Source of the DNA: Gordionus sp. m RMFG-2023
Lineage: Eukaryota; Nematomorpha; Gordioida; Chordodea; Parachordodidae
Length of the DNA stretch: 64,000 bases
Reading direction: 5' to 3'
NCBI RefSeq assembly: GCF_954871325.1
Contig: NC_088776.1
Span: 54,082,569-54,146,568 of the forward strand
Shown: piece by piece, positions 23,129 to 33,500 of the stretch
How the letters are laid out: each line of letters starts with the position of its first letter
How positions within the stretch are numbered: position 1 is the first letter of the stretch
The notes under the pieces: generated by a model
Told to the model about the DNA's origin: nothing
The model's input: only the letters and a program-made list of their open reading frames with translations
Database searches by the model: none
Translations under genes and position numbers: made by a program

Positions 23129-24080
23129 TAATTATTATAATCTTTATACTATATTAAAAAAATTAATACTAATCTGACTTAGTTAGGAAAAAATGAATAT
23201 GATTTATATAACCTTAGACAAATTTATATTATTTTTACTACGTTAAAATAATGTAAAATAGTACATTTTTAACATAGTAAAAATAATATATTTCACCAAT
23301 AATATTATTTATACTAAGTTAAAAAAAATGTATATGTGGGTAACAGATTTAATATTTATTATTTTATAAAATAAATAAAAGTTAAAATTATGCTCAAACC
23401 ATTATATTTTGTTATAATTATTTTATTACTTTAAAAAATAAAAATATTCGATAAACAAATATAAAATATCTTTTTTTAAAAAAATAAAGAAAAAATTTTG
23501 CGAATGTATTATGTAATTTTAAGCTTTGGAATAAATAAAAGAAAAATATTTTTTATGAAATATTTTTATATCTTCCTTTTTTTAAAAAAAATTTTATTCA
23601 TTTATAGATTAATTTGAAATGTCTAATAATTGCAAACATATATTTAAAAATTAGCCCAAATTTTAATGTAATAAATTGATTATTGAAGAAGTAAGACCAA
23701 AACCAATTTTACCAAATTTAAAAAAAGTAATAAAAACTTGCATTATTTTTCTATAAATAATATGGAAAATATGAGTGGCTCACTGGATGTGAATTTTATT
23801 ATTCTCTAAATTGTTGGTCATGCCTATTATTCCCAAGAGAAGAATATGTTTGGAATAATAAATGATCTGATATGAATAATGTTTTGAAGGCACTTTAACG
23901 GCCAAAAATTAACCGTTCATTTGCAGTTGATCTTTCAATTATTAAAATCATTTAGCCAAAAATCTAATTTAAAATATGATAGATTCGAAGCGCAATATTA
24001 ATCAAAATTTTACTCAAAAACAAAACCGAATTCGCTTATTTATAAATCTCACTTTTTCTTATGAGACTAGTAAATCTAAA
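23129..24080. other. Spacer between the two Helitron 5' ends
   Basis: About 950 bp of AT-rich single-copy DNA bounded by A/T host bases on both Helitron 5' ends. No gene seen. Confidence 0.55.
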
Positions 24081-24107
24081 TCTATATTATAATTTTCTGA
24101 TGTCCTC

Positions 24108-24172
24108 ACTACGTCATCGTGACGTCATGTCATCGCTACGTCATGTCATCGCTACGTCATGTCATCGGTACG
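24108..24172. repeat. 16-bp subterminal repeat, about three units, Helitron R
   Basis: CTACGTCATGTCATCG recurs about three times after one variant (GTCATCGTGACGTCATG). It mirrors the seven-unit array of Helitron L. Confidence 0.8.
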
Positions 24173-24399
24173 TATTTATTTATTTATTTGTTATATTTTT
24201 TTAAACAGATGTTCATACCAAATTCTGAAATCAGAAGAAGTAATTTATTTGTTGATTTTTTATGAGACTATCATTTTCCTTGACTGAAATCGGAGTGCCA
24301 GATACCAATTTTTAGAGATTATCATTTTATTTGAATTCCTGAAATCAGAAGAAGTTAATTTATTTGTTCATTTTTTATGATCATATCTATTTTTAGCTT

Positions 24400-24805
24400 A
24401 TGATGGATGATATTCCCACTATTTCTAGAGAGGTTAACCTAATATTGACTCTATTTTTTATTTATTCTTTTGTTTTTATTTTAGATCATGTTCATTGCAT
24501 TTATATTCTTTATATTATTCTTTGTTTTTATTTTAGATAACAAGCCCTGTCTTACCCATATTTAATGATTGTACAGGTGGTATATTGACTCCTCATCAAG
24601 TTCAATGCATTTATTTTTTTTATTTATTCTTTTGTTTCTATTTTAGATAACAAGCCATGTCCTAACCTCAGTTAATGATTGTATTCCCACTATTTCTAAA
24701 GAGGTTAACCTAATATTGACTCTATTTTTTATTTATTCTTTTGTTTTTATTTTAGATCATGTTCATTGCATTTATATTCTTTATATTATTCTTTGTTTCT
24801 ATTTT
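24400..24805 (+). repeat. Duplicated exon-plus-intron segments in Helitron R
   Basis: The block 'cccactatttctagagaggttaacc... tttattttag|ATAACAAGCC...GATTGTACAGGTGG' occurs more than once (about 24,410-24,600 and 24,680-24,860, with a further variant at 24,600-24,690). Each copy has a pyrimidine-rich tract and AG before ATAACAAGCC, which looks like a duplicated 3' splice site and exon start. Confidence 0.6.
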
Positions 24806-24807
24806 AA

Positions 24808-25023
24808 ATAACAAGCCATGTCCTAACCTCAGTTAATGATTGTACAGGTGGTGATTTATCCTTCATTAATAAAAGAAAAAGATGGCAGATCAATCAAAAA
24901 AAGAAACGCACTAGGGATAGCGAGGCCCTACAAAATCTACTAACAACTCAAAATAAAACCTTATTCCCTCACATTGCTACAAAACATGATGATTCTATTA
25001 TTAAAGATAAACAAAGAAAATAA
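24808..25023 (+). pseudogene. Helitron-borne basic ORF of unknown family
   Basis: The 72-codon frame runs from ITSHVLTSVNDCTGG through KRKRWQINQKKKRTRDSEAL and FPHIATKHDDSIIKDKQRK to a stop. A strongly basic, NLS-like stretch (KRKRWQINQKKKR) sits at about residues 24-36. The frame is preceded by TTTTAAATAACAAG where sibling copies have TTTTAGATAACAAG, so the acceptor AG appears mutated. Beyond the stop, DNA homologous to the next copy continues (CGCCTTACCCGTTCTAGAG), so the stop is an acquired defect. Its position upstream of the N-domain block suggests the N-terminus of the Helitron protein. I do not recognise a named domain. Confidence 0.5.
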
Positions 25024-25648
25024 TGACGAATAAACAAACGCCTTACCCGTTCTAGAGTTACTGGTAGACAAAATAATAAAGAACTACGCTTGAAATGAAT
25101 TCATCTGGAGGTTTTTTTTTATCTTATGTTTTATATCTATGTTTATTTTATTTTCACCCAGTTCTCCAAATGATATTTCTATCACCACTATCACAATCCC
25201 TATGCCACCTCCACCTATTTTTTAACAAAAATAAACATTTTTATTTATCACTAAATTTTATTATCTCATTCTTTTCTTTCTATCTCTATTATCTATTAAC
25301 CATAATATCTCAAAACCTTATCACCTTTAATTTATATAATATAATATAATAATTTATACCTTCTTTTTCCCCCCTTTTTTAATCTAATTTTTTAATTACC
25401 TTACAATTAATTAACCTTTATCTTAATAACATTACATTTATCATGTTATTTTTTAACTTTTATAATATAATAGACTTGATAAGTCCCCCAAAAATTTTAT
25501 TTGATGATAGCCCTCCAACTTATTAGAAATATGCATCTAATATTGACCCTTCTACCGGTTTTACATTATTTTAATGTTTGTTTAATTTCAACAATAGTAT
25601 ATTTATATTTTTGCCTGATTTCTTTATTTGTCTAGGCTAACCCTAATC

Positions 25649-25771
25649 CCTCACATTGCTACCAAACATGATGAATCTATTATTAAAGATAAGCAAAGGA
25701 AAAAATGGCGATTCAACAAACGCCTTACCCGTTCTAGAGTTACTGGTGGCCAAGATAATAAGGCACTGTGA
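25649..25771 (+). pseudogene. Second copy of the basic Helitron exon, longer reading frame
   Basis: The frame reads PHIATKHDESIIKDKQRKKW then RFNKRLTRSRVTGGQDNKAL and stops. It aligns with the end of the 24,808-25,023 frame but reads through the position that is a stop there. It is preceded by an acceptor-like TTTGTCTAG at about 25,635. Helitron L has the mirrored copy at 19,540-19,640. Basic and apparently non-catalytic. Confidence 0.5.
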
Positions 25772-26172
25772 ACTCCTCTGGAGGTTTATTTTGTTTTTTA
25801 TCTAATGTTTTATATCTATATGTTTATTTTATACACCCAGTTGCCTCCAAATGATATTTCTATCACCACTACCACAATCCCTATGCCACCTCTGCCTAAT
25901 TTTTAACAAATATAAGCATTTAATTCCACTATCATTCACCTCATTAGGAGTTATTATAAATAATACTTTATCCGATTCCATGAGGAACTTTCATGAATAT
26001 TTAGAGAGATGTTTAAACGTGAATGTGTAGTGCAGCCAATTTCATTAACATTATTAATGGGAAAATATGCGGTAGTTTTGTCATGGCCTTTATAACAATA
26101 CTTACGACCGTTTTATGGTTGAGTTGACAATGTCGTTCATGATTCTATTTTAGAGGGGTATACCAAAATTGA

Positions 26173-26420
26173 CACTTTGGCAGAAATATCATTTCGCGTT
26201 CTTCTCCTCAGCTTTATCAGGATGCAATGGGTGTTGTACACTGCTTTGGTAATCCGTCATTATTCATTACTTTCACCTACAACCCTAAATGGGATGATAT
26301 TATACATTAATTTTTTCTTCTGCAGACGACTGCCCAGATTTATTTTGTCGCTTTTTCCATCAAAAATTAAAATGTCATACAGGATTTGCTCTTATTTTTA
26401 CCAGACACACAGAGTATTAA
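26173..26420 (+). pseudogene. Helitron protein N-terminal-domain fragment, copy R
   Basis: Two frames are needed. The first (26,173-26,310) reads NIISRSSPQLYQDAMGVVHC then FGNPSLFITFTYNPKWDDI and stops. The second, shifted frame (26,316-26,420) reads SSADDCPDLFCRFFHQKLKC. Together they match the Helitron_like_N order (LYQDAM, DLFITFTCNPKW, RPDL..R.F..KLK). Copy L shares the stop and shift but has lost the second block. R has lost about six bases (GCCCAGGG region) that L keeps just before QLYQ. No HUH motif or helicase follows. Confidence 0.85.
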
Positions 26421-27389
26421 TTAATCCTAAAAAAAAATACCTAAATTTATATGGCAAGAAAAACAAATTTCTTAAAAAATATATAAATAAATTGCATATA
26501 AGTTTCATTAGTATTGAATGGCATTTTTGTAATTTAAATAGATAGCATTTTTTTGTACTTAACAAAAGATATAGATAGCCCTTATCAAATTTTTTGATAA
26601 AAGAAGTTAACTCACTAATTGGTAAATCCGAGATTTCCCCTTCATGTGTTGATAAATTATTTAGAAATTTAACTATCTCCGGGTTTGGGAAATAGTTTTG
26701 AAACTTAATATGTGATGGACTGGGCTTGAAAAATATTCCTCAAGATTAATATTTGCTTGCACCTGACTTGGGAATATCTTATACAAATTATTATGAGCCG
26801 GGCTAGGAAAAAATTTTCAAAATTATTATGGGTTGAGCTAGGCTTGAGAAATTTTTTAATAAATAAGGTCTTGAACGCGTGGAAATTTTTTCCAAATATT
26901 ATGAGCTTGGACCTGGCTTGAAATTTTTTAATGTTAAATGTTAGTCTTATGTAACCAGTAATATATTTACAAAGAATTTTGGTATTGGGTACAAGCTCAT
27001 TTAAATATATTTTGACTCAAATAATAGTTTCCACTCTTAGTCCTAATGGGTTGGACTCAATGACATTGCTTGGACTTGACATAAATGGGGAGGGTAGGGG
27101 GTTTAAAAATTATATAAATTGGATATGATTTTTAAATAAAAGGTAACATCTTTCTTAAAAAAACGAATAAAATTCTCATTCTCCGTCATTTTTGACGGGC
27201 TATCTACTAGTATATATTATTAACCCACTTATTTTTTTTTGGATCAAATGATATAATTATTTAAAATTATAAATCTATATCTATGTTTAAAATAATCAAA
27301 TTTATATAATTAATTTTATACGTTTAGTAAAAATGAATTTTATTTAATAAAAACTAATTTGTCCATTTCAGATAGATTTTACTGAATGG

Positions 27390-27905
27390 GGGGGGGGGTG
27401 TTTATATCTAATAAAATATGTATTTCTCATAATCAAGGACAAACTCTAACCCTTATATTTGTAGCATATACGCTAGCCACTAACTATGTTCACGAGTTTG
27501 GTATTAGAACTCAATCTGAACCGTATAGGTCTATAAAAAATAAACTCATAGGCTATTTCCTGCTTAGAAGCCCTAGGTGACTTTTACATTCTAATAATGT
27601 AGTGGGTTTGGCATCTAATAAAAATACAGTATTTCTTATAATTAATTATTAACCTTAATCCATATATTTGGAGCATAGCAATAAGTTAACCACTAAAGTA
27701 GTTCACTAGTTTCGTATTAAGAATCTGAACCGCGTAGTTAAGTAATAACGAAATATTACTTATTACCTACTTCGTGCTGTTAAGAAGCCCTGTGTTTTTT
27801 AGACTTTACCAAATGTAGTGGGCTTGACGAAATTATACAATTTATCATAATCTTATATAAACCCCAACCCTTATCTTTGTAGCTAGCCTCAAACTAATCG
27901 CCACT
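27390..27905 (-). repeat. Three tandem tRNA-like (SINE-like) units
   Basis: Three related units of about 200-240 bp lie in tandem, marked by AGAAGCCCTAGG/AGAAGCCCTGTG junctions and TGTAGTGGGTTTGGC/TGTAGTGGGCTTGAC starts. On the minus strand the first unit contains TTAGTGGCTAGCG (compare the pol III A box, TRGYNNARNGG) about 35 bases before AAGGGTTAGAGTTTGTCC (B-box-like). The other units have GGTTAACTT and AAGGGTTGGGGTTT in the same places. This arrangement suggests a tRNA-derived SINE. I could not fold a full cloverleaf, so it is not called a tRNA gene. Confidence 0.45.
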
Positions 27906-28396
27906 AAAAATATAGCAATATTATATAAATCCACATACTATTTTATGATAAAATTATATTAGGCTAGGATAAATTTGCTAACTTGTTGCAATAATTACTA
28001 AAAAAAAGCTGTAATTAGAATGAATGATAGGTCAAATAAGTTTTTAGGTCTAATCACTTAGAATAATATAATCAAATTGGTATCAAGCACAGACGATATC
28101 TGGTTTTATATCATAATTTAATTATTAAATATTTCTAAATTAAAATTTTTAAGAATAATTATTAATCGCCTCCAGCTTAGAAATCTTGAAGATAATAATA
28201 AAGATATTAAAATTAAACAAATCTAAAATATTAGAAACACTGTTATGATTTGGCAATGAGGATAGGAGAGATATAATGGTAAAATATATTATCATCTGAT
28301 CACACATATGATTTCAACCCTTACATCCCCCATCTTCTCGCCAAATTATAACAATGTTTCTATATATATATTATCTTTATTAACTTATAATATTTA
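27906..28396. other. AT-rich intergenic DNA
   Basis: No gene or repeat seen. Confidence 0.4.
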
Positions 28397-28666
28397 TTAA
28401 ATGACATTTTGGAATACTCTCCATTCAACGACGGGTAAATGTCCACCTCCGTGGTGGAGCCATCCATTGGCTCTGAATAATTCATAACACCCATTTTCCC
28501 CCTGGAAATCCAATGTCTTAATTGGTCTGTATGTCTCCGCTTCTCCGTTTGCTTCAACATCATAAGAAAATTACCCATTCCTAGTTAAGATCATACCTGA
28601 TACCCATCCGATTTGTGTCTCTCTCCATACTTTCATTGAAACCCTGCACCTTAACAGATTGATCAT
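28397..28666 (-). CDS. Unrecognised protein, C-terminal part; 45-nt intron or in-frame stop
   Basis: On the minus strand a single register runs from an ATG at 28,666 to a stop at 28,397 and is interrupted only by one TAA (28,571-28,573). That TAA lies inside a GT...AG segment of exactly 45 nt (28,552-28,596, gtatga...gaag) whose removal keeps the frame. It is therefore either a tiny intron or a pseudogene stop. The product starts MINLLRCRVSMKVWRETQIG and includes PIKTLDFQGENGCYELFRAN then GWLHHGGGHLPVVEWRVFQN. Balanced composition and a Gly/His/Trp-rich motif argue for real coding sequence. The Met may be internal to a longer protein. I do not recognise the family. Confidence 0.5.
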
Positions 28667-29584
28667 GGTAAAATTTATGTTTCTAAATTCCTTACTAAAT
28701 TTTCCATTTATGATCAATTTTCATGGTCCATGAGATAATGAATTCTTCATATCACCTTATTATTGGATGTGAACATTAAAACGTATATTATGCATGTGGT
28801 TTGCATTTTGTGTCATAAGATGTTAAAGAAAACATTGATAAAATGGAGTCTTTTATTTTTCCCAAAGTATTAACAGATTTAGTTTGTTGTTAAAAATATT
28901 TAAGCACATCTTAGGAAAAAATCAAAATACTTTCGCTTGGTATCTATTTTGCATGTTTTTTTGACGATGATTGACTGAAGCAGTTTGATGAGGAACTTAT
29001 CAGATTAACAGTAAATTTATCGTAATAGAATAATATTACAATATTAATATATTTATTTTGTATAATCAATACTAAACAAGGCTCTACAGGGTTTGATGAC
29101 AAAGGTGTGCACAACAATAAATATATATTTTTTTAAGTTGCATAAGTATTAGAAATATTAATTAAATCATCATTTGAATAAAAAATATTGTTAAAGTATT
29201 GTTAATTTTCCCAAATAAAGTATCGATTTCATTTATACAATAAATAAACATCTATATGTGGTCAATCCTCTAGGTTTTCTAAATGTAAAATATAGCGGAG
29301 GATGTTAAAATATAATGGAAATAGTTTTTTTTTTAAAAAAAATAATATTCTAATTTTAACACTTTTAAGTTAAAAAAATATTTTCAGGAGGATCGATTGA
29401 ATATTAAACAAAATGATCTCTAACACTATCCTCAATTTAAGAAAAAATTACAAATTCGGGGAAATTGCCAAAATTAGGATCTCAATCCTTCAACAACTCT
29501 GGATAGTAGTAAATTGCTTTAGATAGAAAGCTTCATTACGATACTTTTCTTTCTGCGGAAAGCTAGATAAATTTTTGGAATTTT
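28667..29584. other. Intergenic or intronic AT-rich DNA
   Basis: If the minus-strand candidates at 28.4 and 29.6 kb belong to one gene, this would be an intron. I saw no exon in it. Confidence 0.35.
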
Positions 29585-29773
29585 TCACCAAAAACAATAA
29601 GAGTATAAATAAAAAATCATTCGCATATCTTCATATACTGGATATTCTGGAAAATTAGCGATGTAATCCATATCAACTATTTGGATTTGCGGATTGAGTC
29701 TCTTTACAAATTTTTGGGAGATAATAATTGGATTGTCATTAGTTGTATAAAAAACATATATAATTAAGTTCAT
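29585..29773 (-). CDS. Exon-like open frame, unknown protein
   Basis: The minus-strand frame contains TTNDNPIIISQKFVKRLNPQ followed by IQIVDMDYIANFPEYPVYED. The mix of charged and aromatic residues is unlike the low-complexity chance frames nearby. It ends TTTTTG|GTGAAA, a plausible splice donor. Upstream on the same strand (about 29,800-29,900) a decayed frame reads YKPIIGPSAPQ, stop, YGNPQKYGCA, which may be an older exon of the same gene. No family recognised. It could be the 5' part of the gene ending at 28,397. Confidence 0.35.
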   Translation of the reverse strand: MNLIIYVFYTTNDNPIIISQKFVKRLNPQIQIVDMDYIANFPEYPVYEDMRMIFYLYSYCFW

Positions 29774-30574
29774 AAGTTTTGATTCAAATTATTTGTTTTG
29801 CTAATATAATAATATTAACAGAAATTCTAGGCACAACCATATTTTTGTGGGTTTCCATATTATTGGGGTGCACTAGGTCCAATTATAGGTTTATAGCCAA
29901 TAACAATAACATAATGTCATTGTTTTCAGCACGGTTTTATATTTTTTTAAAAAATAGTTTTGTTTTAAATTTTTTTATTAATGCTTTCTAAAAATCATAA
30001 ATAATTGTCATCATTTTAGGAAAATGATAAATATACTTATTTTTCTTTAAAATAATTTTTTATAGTGACGTATTGCTCACATTTATTATGGAGAGTGAAT
30101 GGGGATAATTTTTTCTTATATATTTTTGTCTTGGCTAAAAATATAACTAATAAATAAAATTTTATTTTTAATATTTCATATTTTTAACTCTCTAGGCGCC
30201 CCTGTTATATTAATTCTTTTGTTTCTCTTAAAATAAAAGATTTTCTAATATTGGACGCCATCGATCTCTCTTTTCTTAACATTTAAATTTTCTCTTTCTT
30301 GCTTTTTGGGAATGTCTTATACAACTTGTTGTTAATAGTTGTATTTATTTATTTAGAGCTTAGTATAATTTATAATTTTGGTTATTGTAAAGTGATTAGG
30401 TTATCCCACCCTGAATTTTTCCCCCTTATTATTGTTTTACTTATTTATTTTTATTAATCATTTCCTTTTCCATAGTCTCTATTAAACAAAAATTTTGTAA
30501 AGTTTTACTTTTATTTTTTTATACGCTAAGCTGTATTTTATTTCCCTTCAAATTTTAAATCTTTTTCTATTATA

Positions 30575-33500
30575 ATGTCTATGTCAACTCGGTTTCCAAA
30601 TATGCACAGAGATATGGAGGTAAATTTTCTCTATACAGTTTTAAATTTTATTTTGTTTTTCTGTATTAAATAATCTTTATCTTTTTTCGTTTTTTTTTGT
30701 TTTTCTCTTTTTAAGTTTCTTAGGTGACCTCATCTTTTCTTCCAATATATTGGTTTCTTTTATATTAGTCCTAGAAAACTCTTTCATAATTTTATTTATT
30801 CATTTTTTATTTTTTCGATTGGCTCTCCCTTAGGTAACATATGTTTTCCTTTTATCGGAATTCCCAAGAAATTTCCTTTACACTATTCCTTTCCTAACAT
30901 ATGTTTTCCTTTTATCGGAATTCCCAAGAAATCCTTTACACTATTCCTTTCCTTTAGGTAATTAAGACAATATCCTTGCTTTAAAACTGATAAACCCACA
31001 ATCACTTTCTTCCCCCTTGTCTTGGCATTGCTTTTGAATTACCTCACTTTGTTTCTACTCTTTCTCTTCCAAGATGGGTTAAATTCGAATTCCAATTAAT
31101 ATGAACACATTCTCAATTATTGATACAAGGCTTACATTAGATATTAAACTTAAAATTAGCCACCACCCACTCTTAAAGTAATTAAATTATTTTTGCAGTT
31201 CTTAGGTATAGGCTTTTGTTTTGACCATTTCTTTTGTTTATTAGCCTATAGACGTTTAAGCAACAGTTCTCGGATTGTTGCGCGTACAAGTACGTGCGGC
31301 TGTGAAGGACTCCTCATTTTCTCTCCTTAATTAACTATCCAGTTTGATGGATTTTTGAGGAAAACCTAGCGTAGCTCTGTTGTATCCACAACCAGAGGGC
31401 GAAAACGCTTTTATCACGTATCACGTATATTGGGTGTATTTTAATTCGGTTAAATTGAACTTTACAAAAAAATGATGAAAGAACCTACCACCTTGATTAC
31501 GTCTACGACCCTTGACCACCTCATATATTACTAACTATAACCCTACTAGCTCATATATAATGTTTGCATCTCATAGCCGTAAACAAATCTCTTAAATTAA
31601 AAACTTTAAAATATATTGATTTATTTGTTACAATACCTTTACTATTATAAATTTGAAATTAATATTAAAAAGTTAATAGATAATAGATAATATTGATTCA
31701 GCTTACTCAAATGAATGTATGAAATTTAGAAAATCATAAACGTGCTTAAAAAGGTAATGGCAAAGTAAATAAACATATGTTTTTATAATTCATAAATTTC
31801 TAAGATCTCAATAATGAAATATGAGATTTAGATTTATCAATTACAAAGTCTGATTATTGTATAATATAAAAAAATTATTTTGTATATAGATGAATGACGA
31901 AAATGCAGATTTAAAACCTTTGATCGAGACTAGCATCCCTGAAAACAAAAATCCTGATAAACTAGCTAGGAAAAAATTATCAGCATTGCATGCAGCTCAA
32001 TACTGCATTACATTTATAATATTAGATGTTGCAAAACAAGTTGTCACTTATTCTATCAAGTAAATAGTAAAATAAACTTTAAAAATGAATTAAATCATAA
32101 AGTCATATTTCATTTTATCAAATTATGTTTCACAAATATATTATGATTAAATATACTTAATAAAATTTTGTCAATGAAATTGTTTATTTTTTTATTAATC
32201 AAATATATTTTAACCAAATATTTAAAAACATTATCAGGTCCAATTTATGTATATATATCAGATTAAATTTTCATTTCAATATTGTGCTTACAAAGTGAGG
32301 TATTTGTGTTTTATTTTAAAAGAATGTATTTATGATTAATTTTGAAATTTTGGGTAAAAAAAATAATTTTTATCTTTTTAGATACTACAACAATGGTCTA
32401 TATCCATTACCACAAACTCAAATCGTGGCATGGATTGAAGCCATAAAGCTACTATGCTGTGCTATTGCCCTATTCTATTCTTATCATCACAATCATAATA
32501 AATCAAAGTAATGTATTTTTATGTTGCGATAATGGTTAACTTATATATTTTGGCTTATAGATTTGAGGAGCTTTTTTTAAAAATAACCATAATGTAATTT
32601 ACATTTTAAAACTTTTCATTTAAACATGAATATCAAATTATTTGTAACCAATAAATAGTCCTTAATTATTTATATAGTAAGATTAATTTAATCTAATTAC
32701 AATAATTAACAACAATTTTTACTTTGTGTAAATAGGATTAATAATTTCAAATTATACATTTATCCCATAAAATGTTGGCAAATTTGGAATTTATTTTTAA
32801 CTAAATTAAAATTTTATTTTATCAAATGCATAAATTGTAAAATTTTGAATATCGTATAAATTTTAATATGCCATAGAAATATAAGTAGCAAAAGTTAATA
32901 TTAAATTAAAAAATAATGGTTAATCTATTTTTTAAAATTAAATACATCAATTAAAATATTTTTTTAATCAGGGGCCAGGGTCCAGCCTTATCTGTAAACC
33001 TAGCTCATTATGGGTCAAAAATGGTATTTTAAAAATCCATGTTGGGACAAATTTAAAATGTTTTAAAATTTAGGGGAGCCTAATTTAAAAAAAAAATTAA
33101 ATTATACCATTCAATCACTAGAAAGTTAACTATTGGACATGTAGCATTTAATATTCATTTTCCATTTCAATTTAAAATGATTTAAATATAGTCAAAATTG
33201 TAAAATTTGGGCCCAGGCCAAAATATGATCAAAAATAAAAATCCAGATTGTACCTAATGAATTCCAAATATCCTGGCTGTGAATGTCATTAGTTTGATAT
33301 TTCTATATACTCAACTTCATATTCAAATATTTCTTATTATCAAACTTATATGCCATCTATATTCAAACTTTCCATTCATTAATCGTCCTGTTGCATAATA
33401 ATCTTTATCTTATGTGCTCGTTTTTGTTGTTTCCTGCCAGCACCTGGCATCAGGGACTTTTTGACACAAAATATTATAAAAATTGAAGAGGGGTTTTAAA

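Larger units (their letters stand above)
24081..27210 (+). mobile_element. Helitron R (plus orientation, rolling-circle transposon)
   Basis: It starts at 24,081 with TCTATATTATAATTTTCTG right after host A. It ends at 27,210 with the hairpin CCGTCA (27,183-27,188), TTTT, TGACGG (27,193-27,198), eight bases, then CTAG, followed by host T. These are the three structural hallmarks of Helitrons. It is 3,130 bp and holds duplicated exon-like segments with pyrimidine-rich acceptors, a basic ORF (24,808-25,023), a copy of its end (25,649-25,771) and a broken N-domain block (26,173-26,420). It lacks the Rep HUH motif and helicase, so it is non-autonomous. Confidence 0.88.

Noticed and set aside
31250..31420. 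G+C-rich patch in transporter intron 1 as an extra exon or snoRNA
   Set aside because: A possible 38-bp exon (TATAG|ACGTTTAAGC...CAA|GTACGT) would break the reading frame; an ATGATGA C-box-like motif has no nearby CTGA D box.
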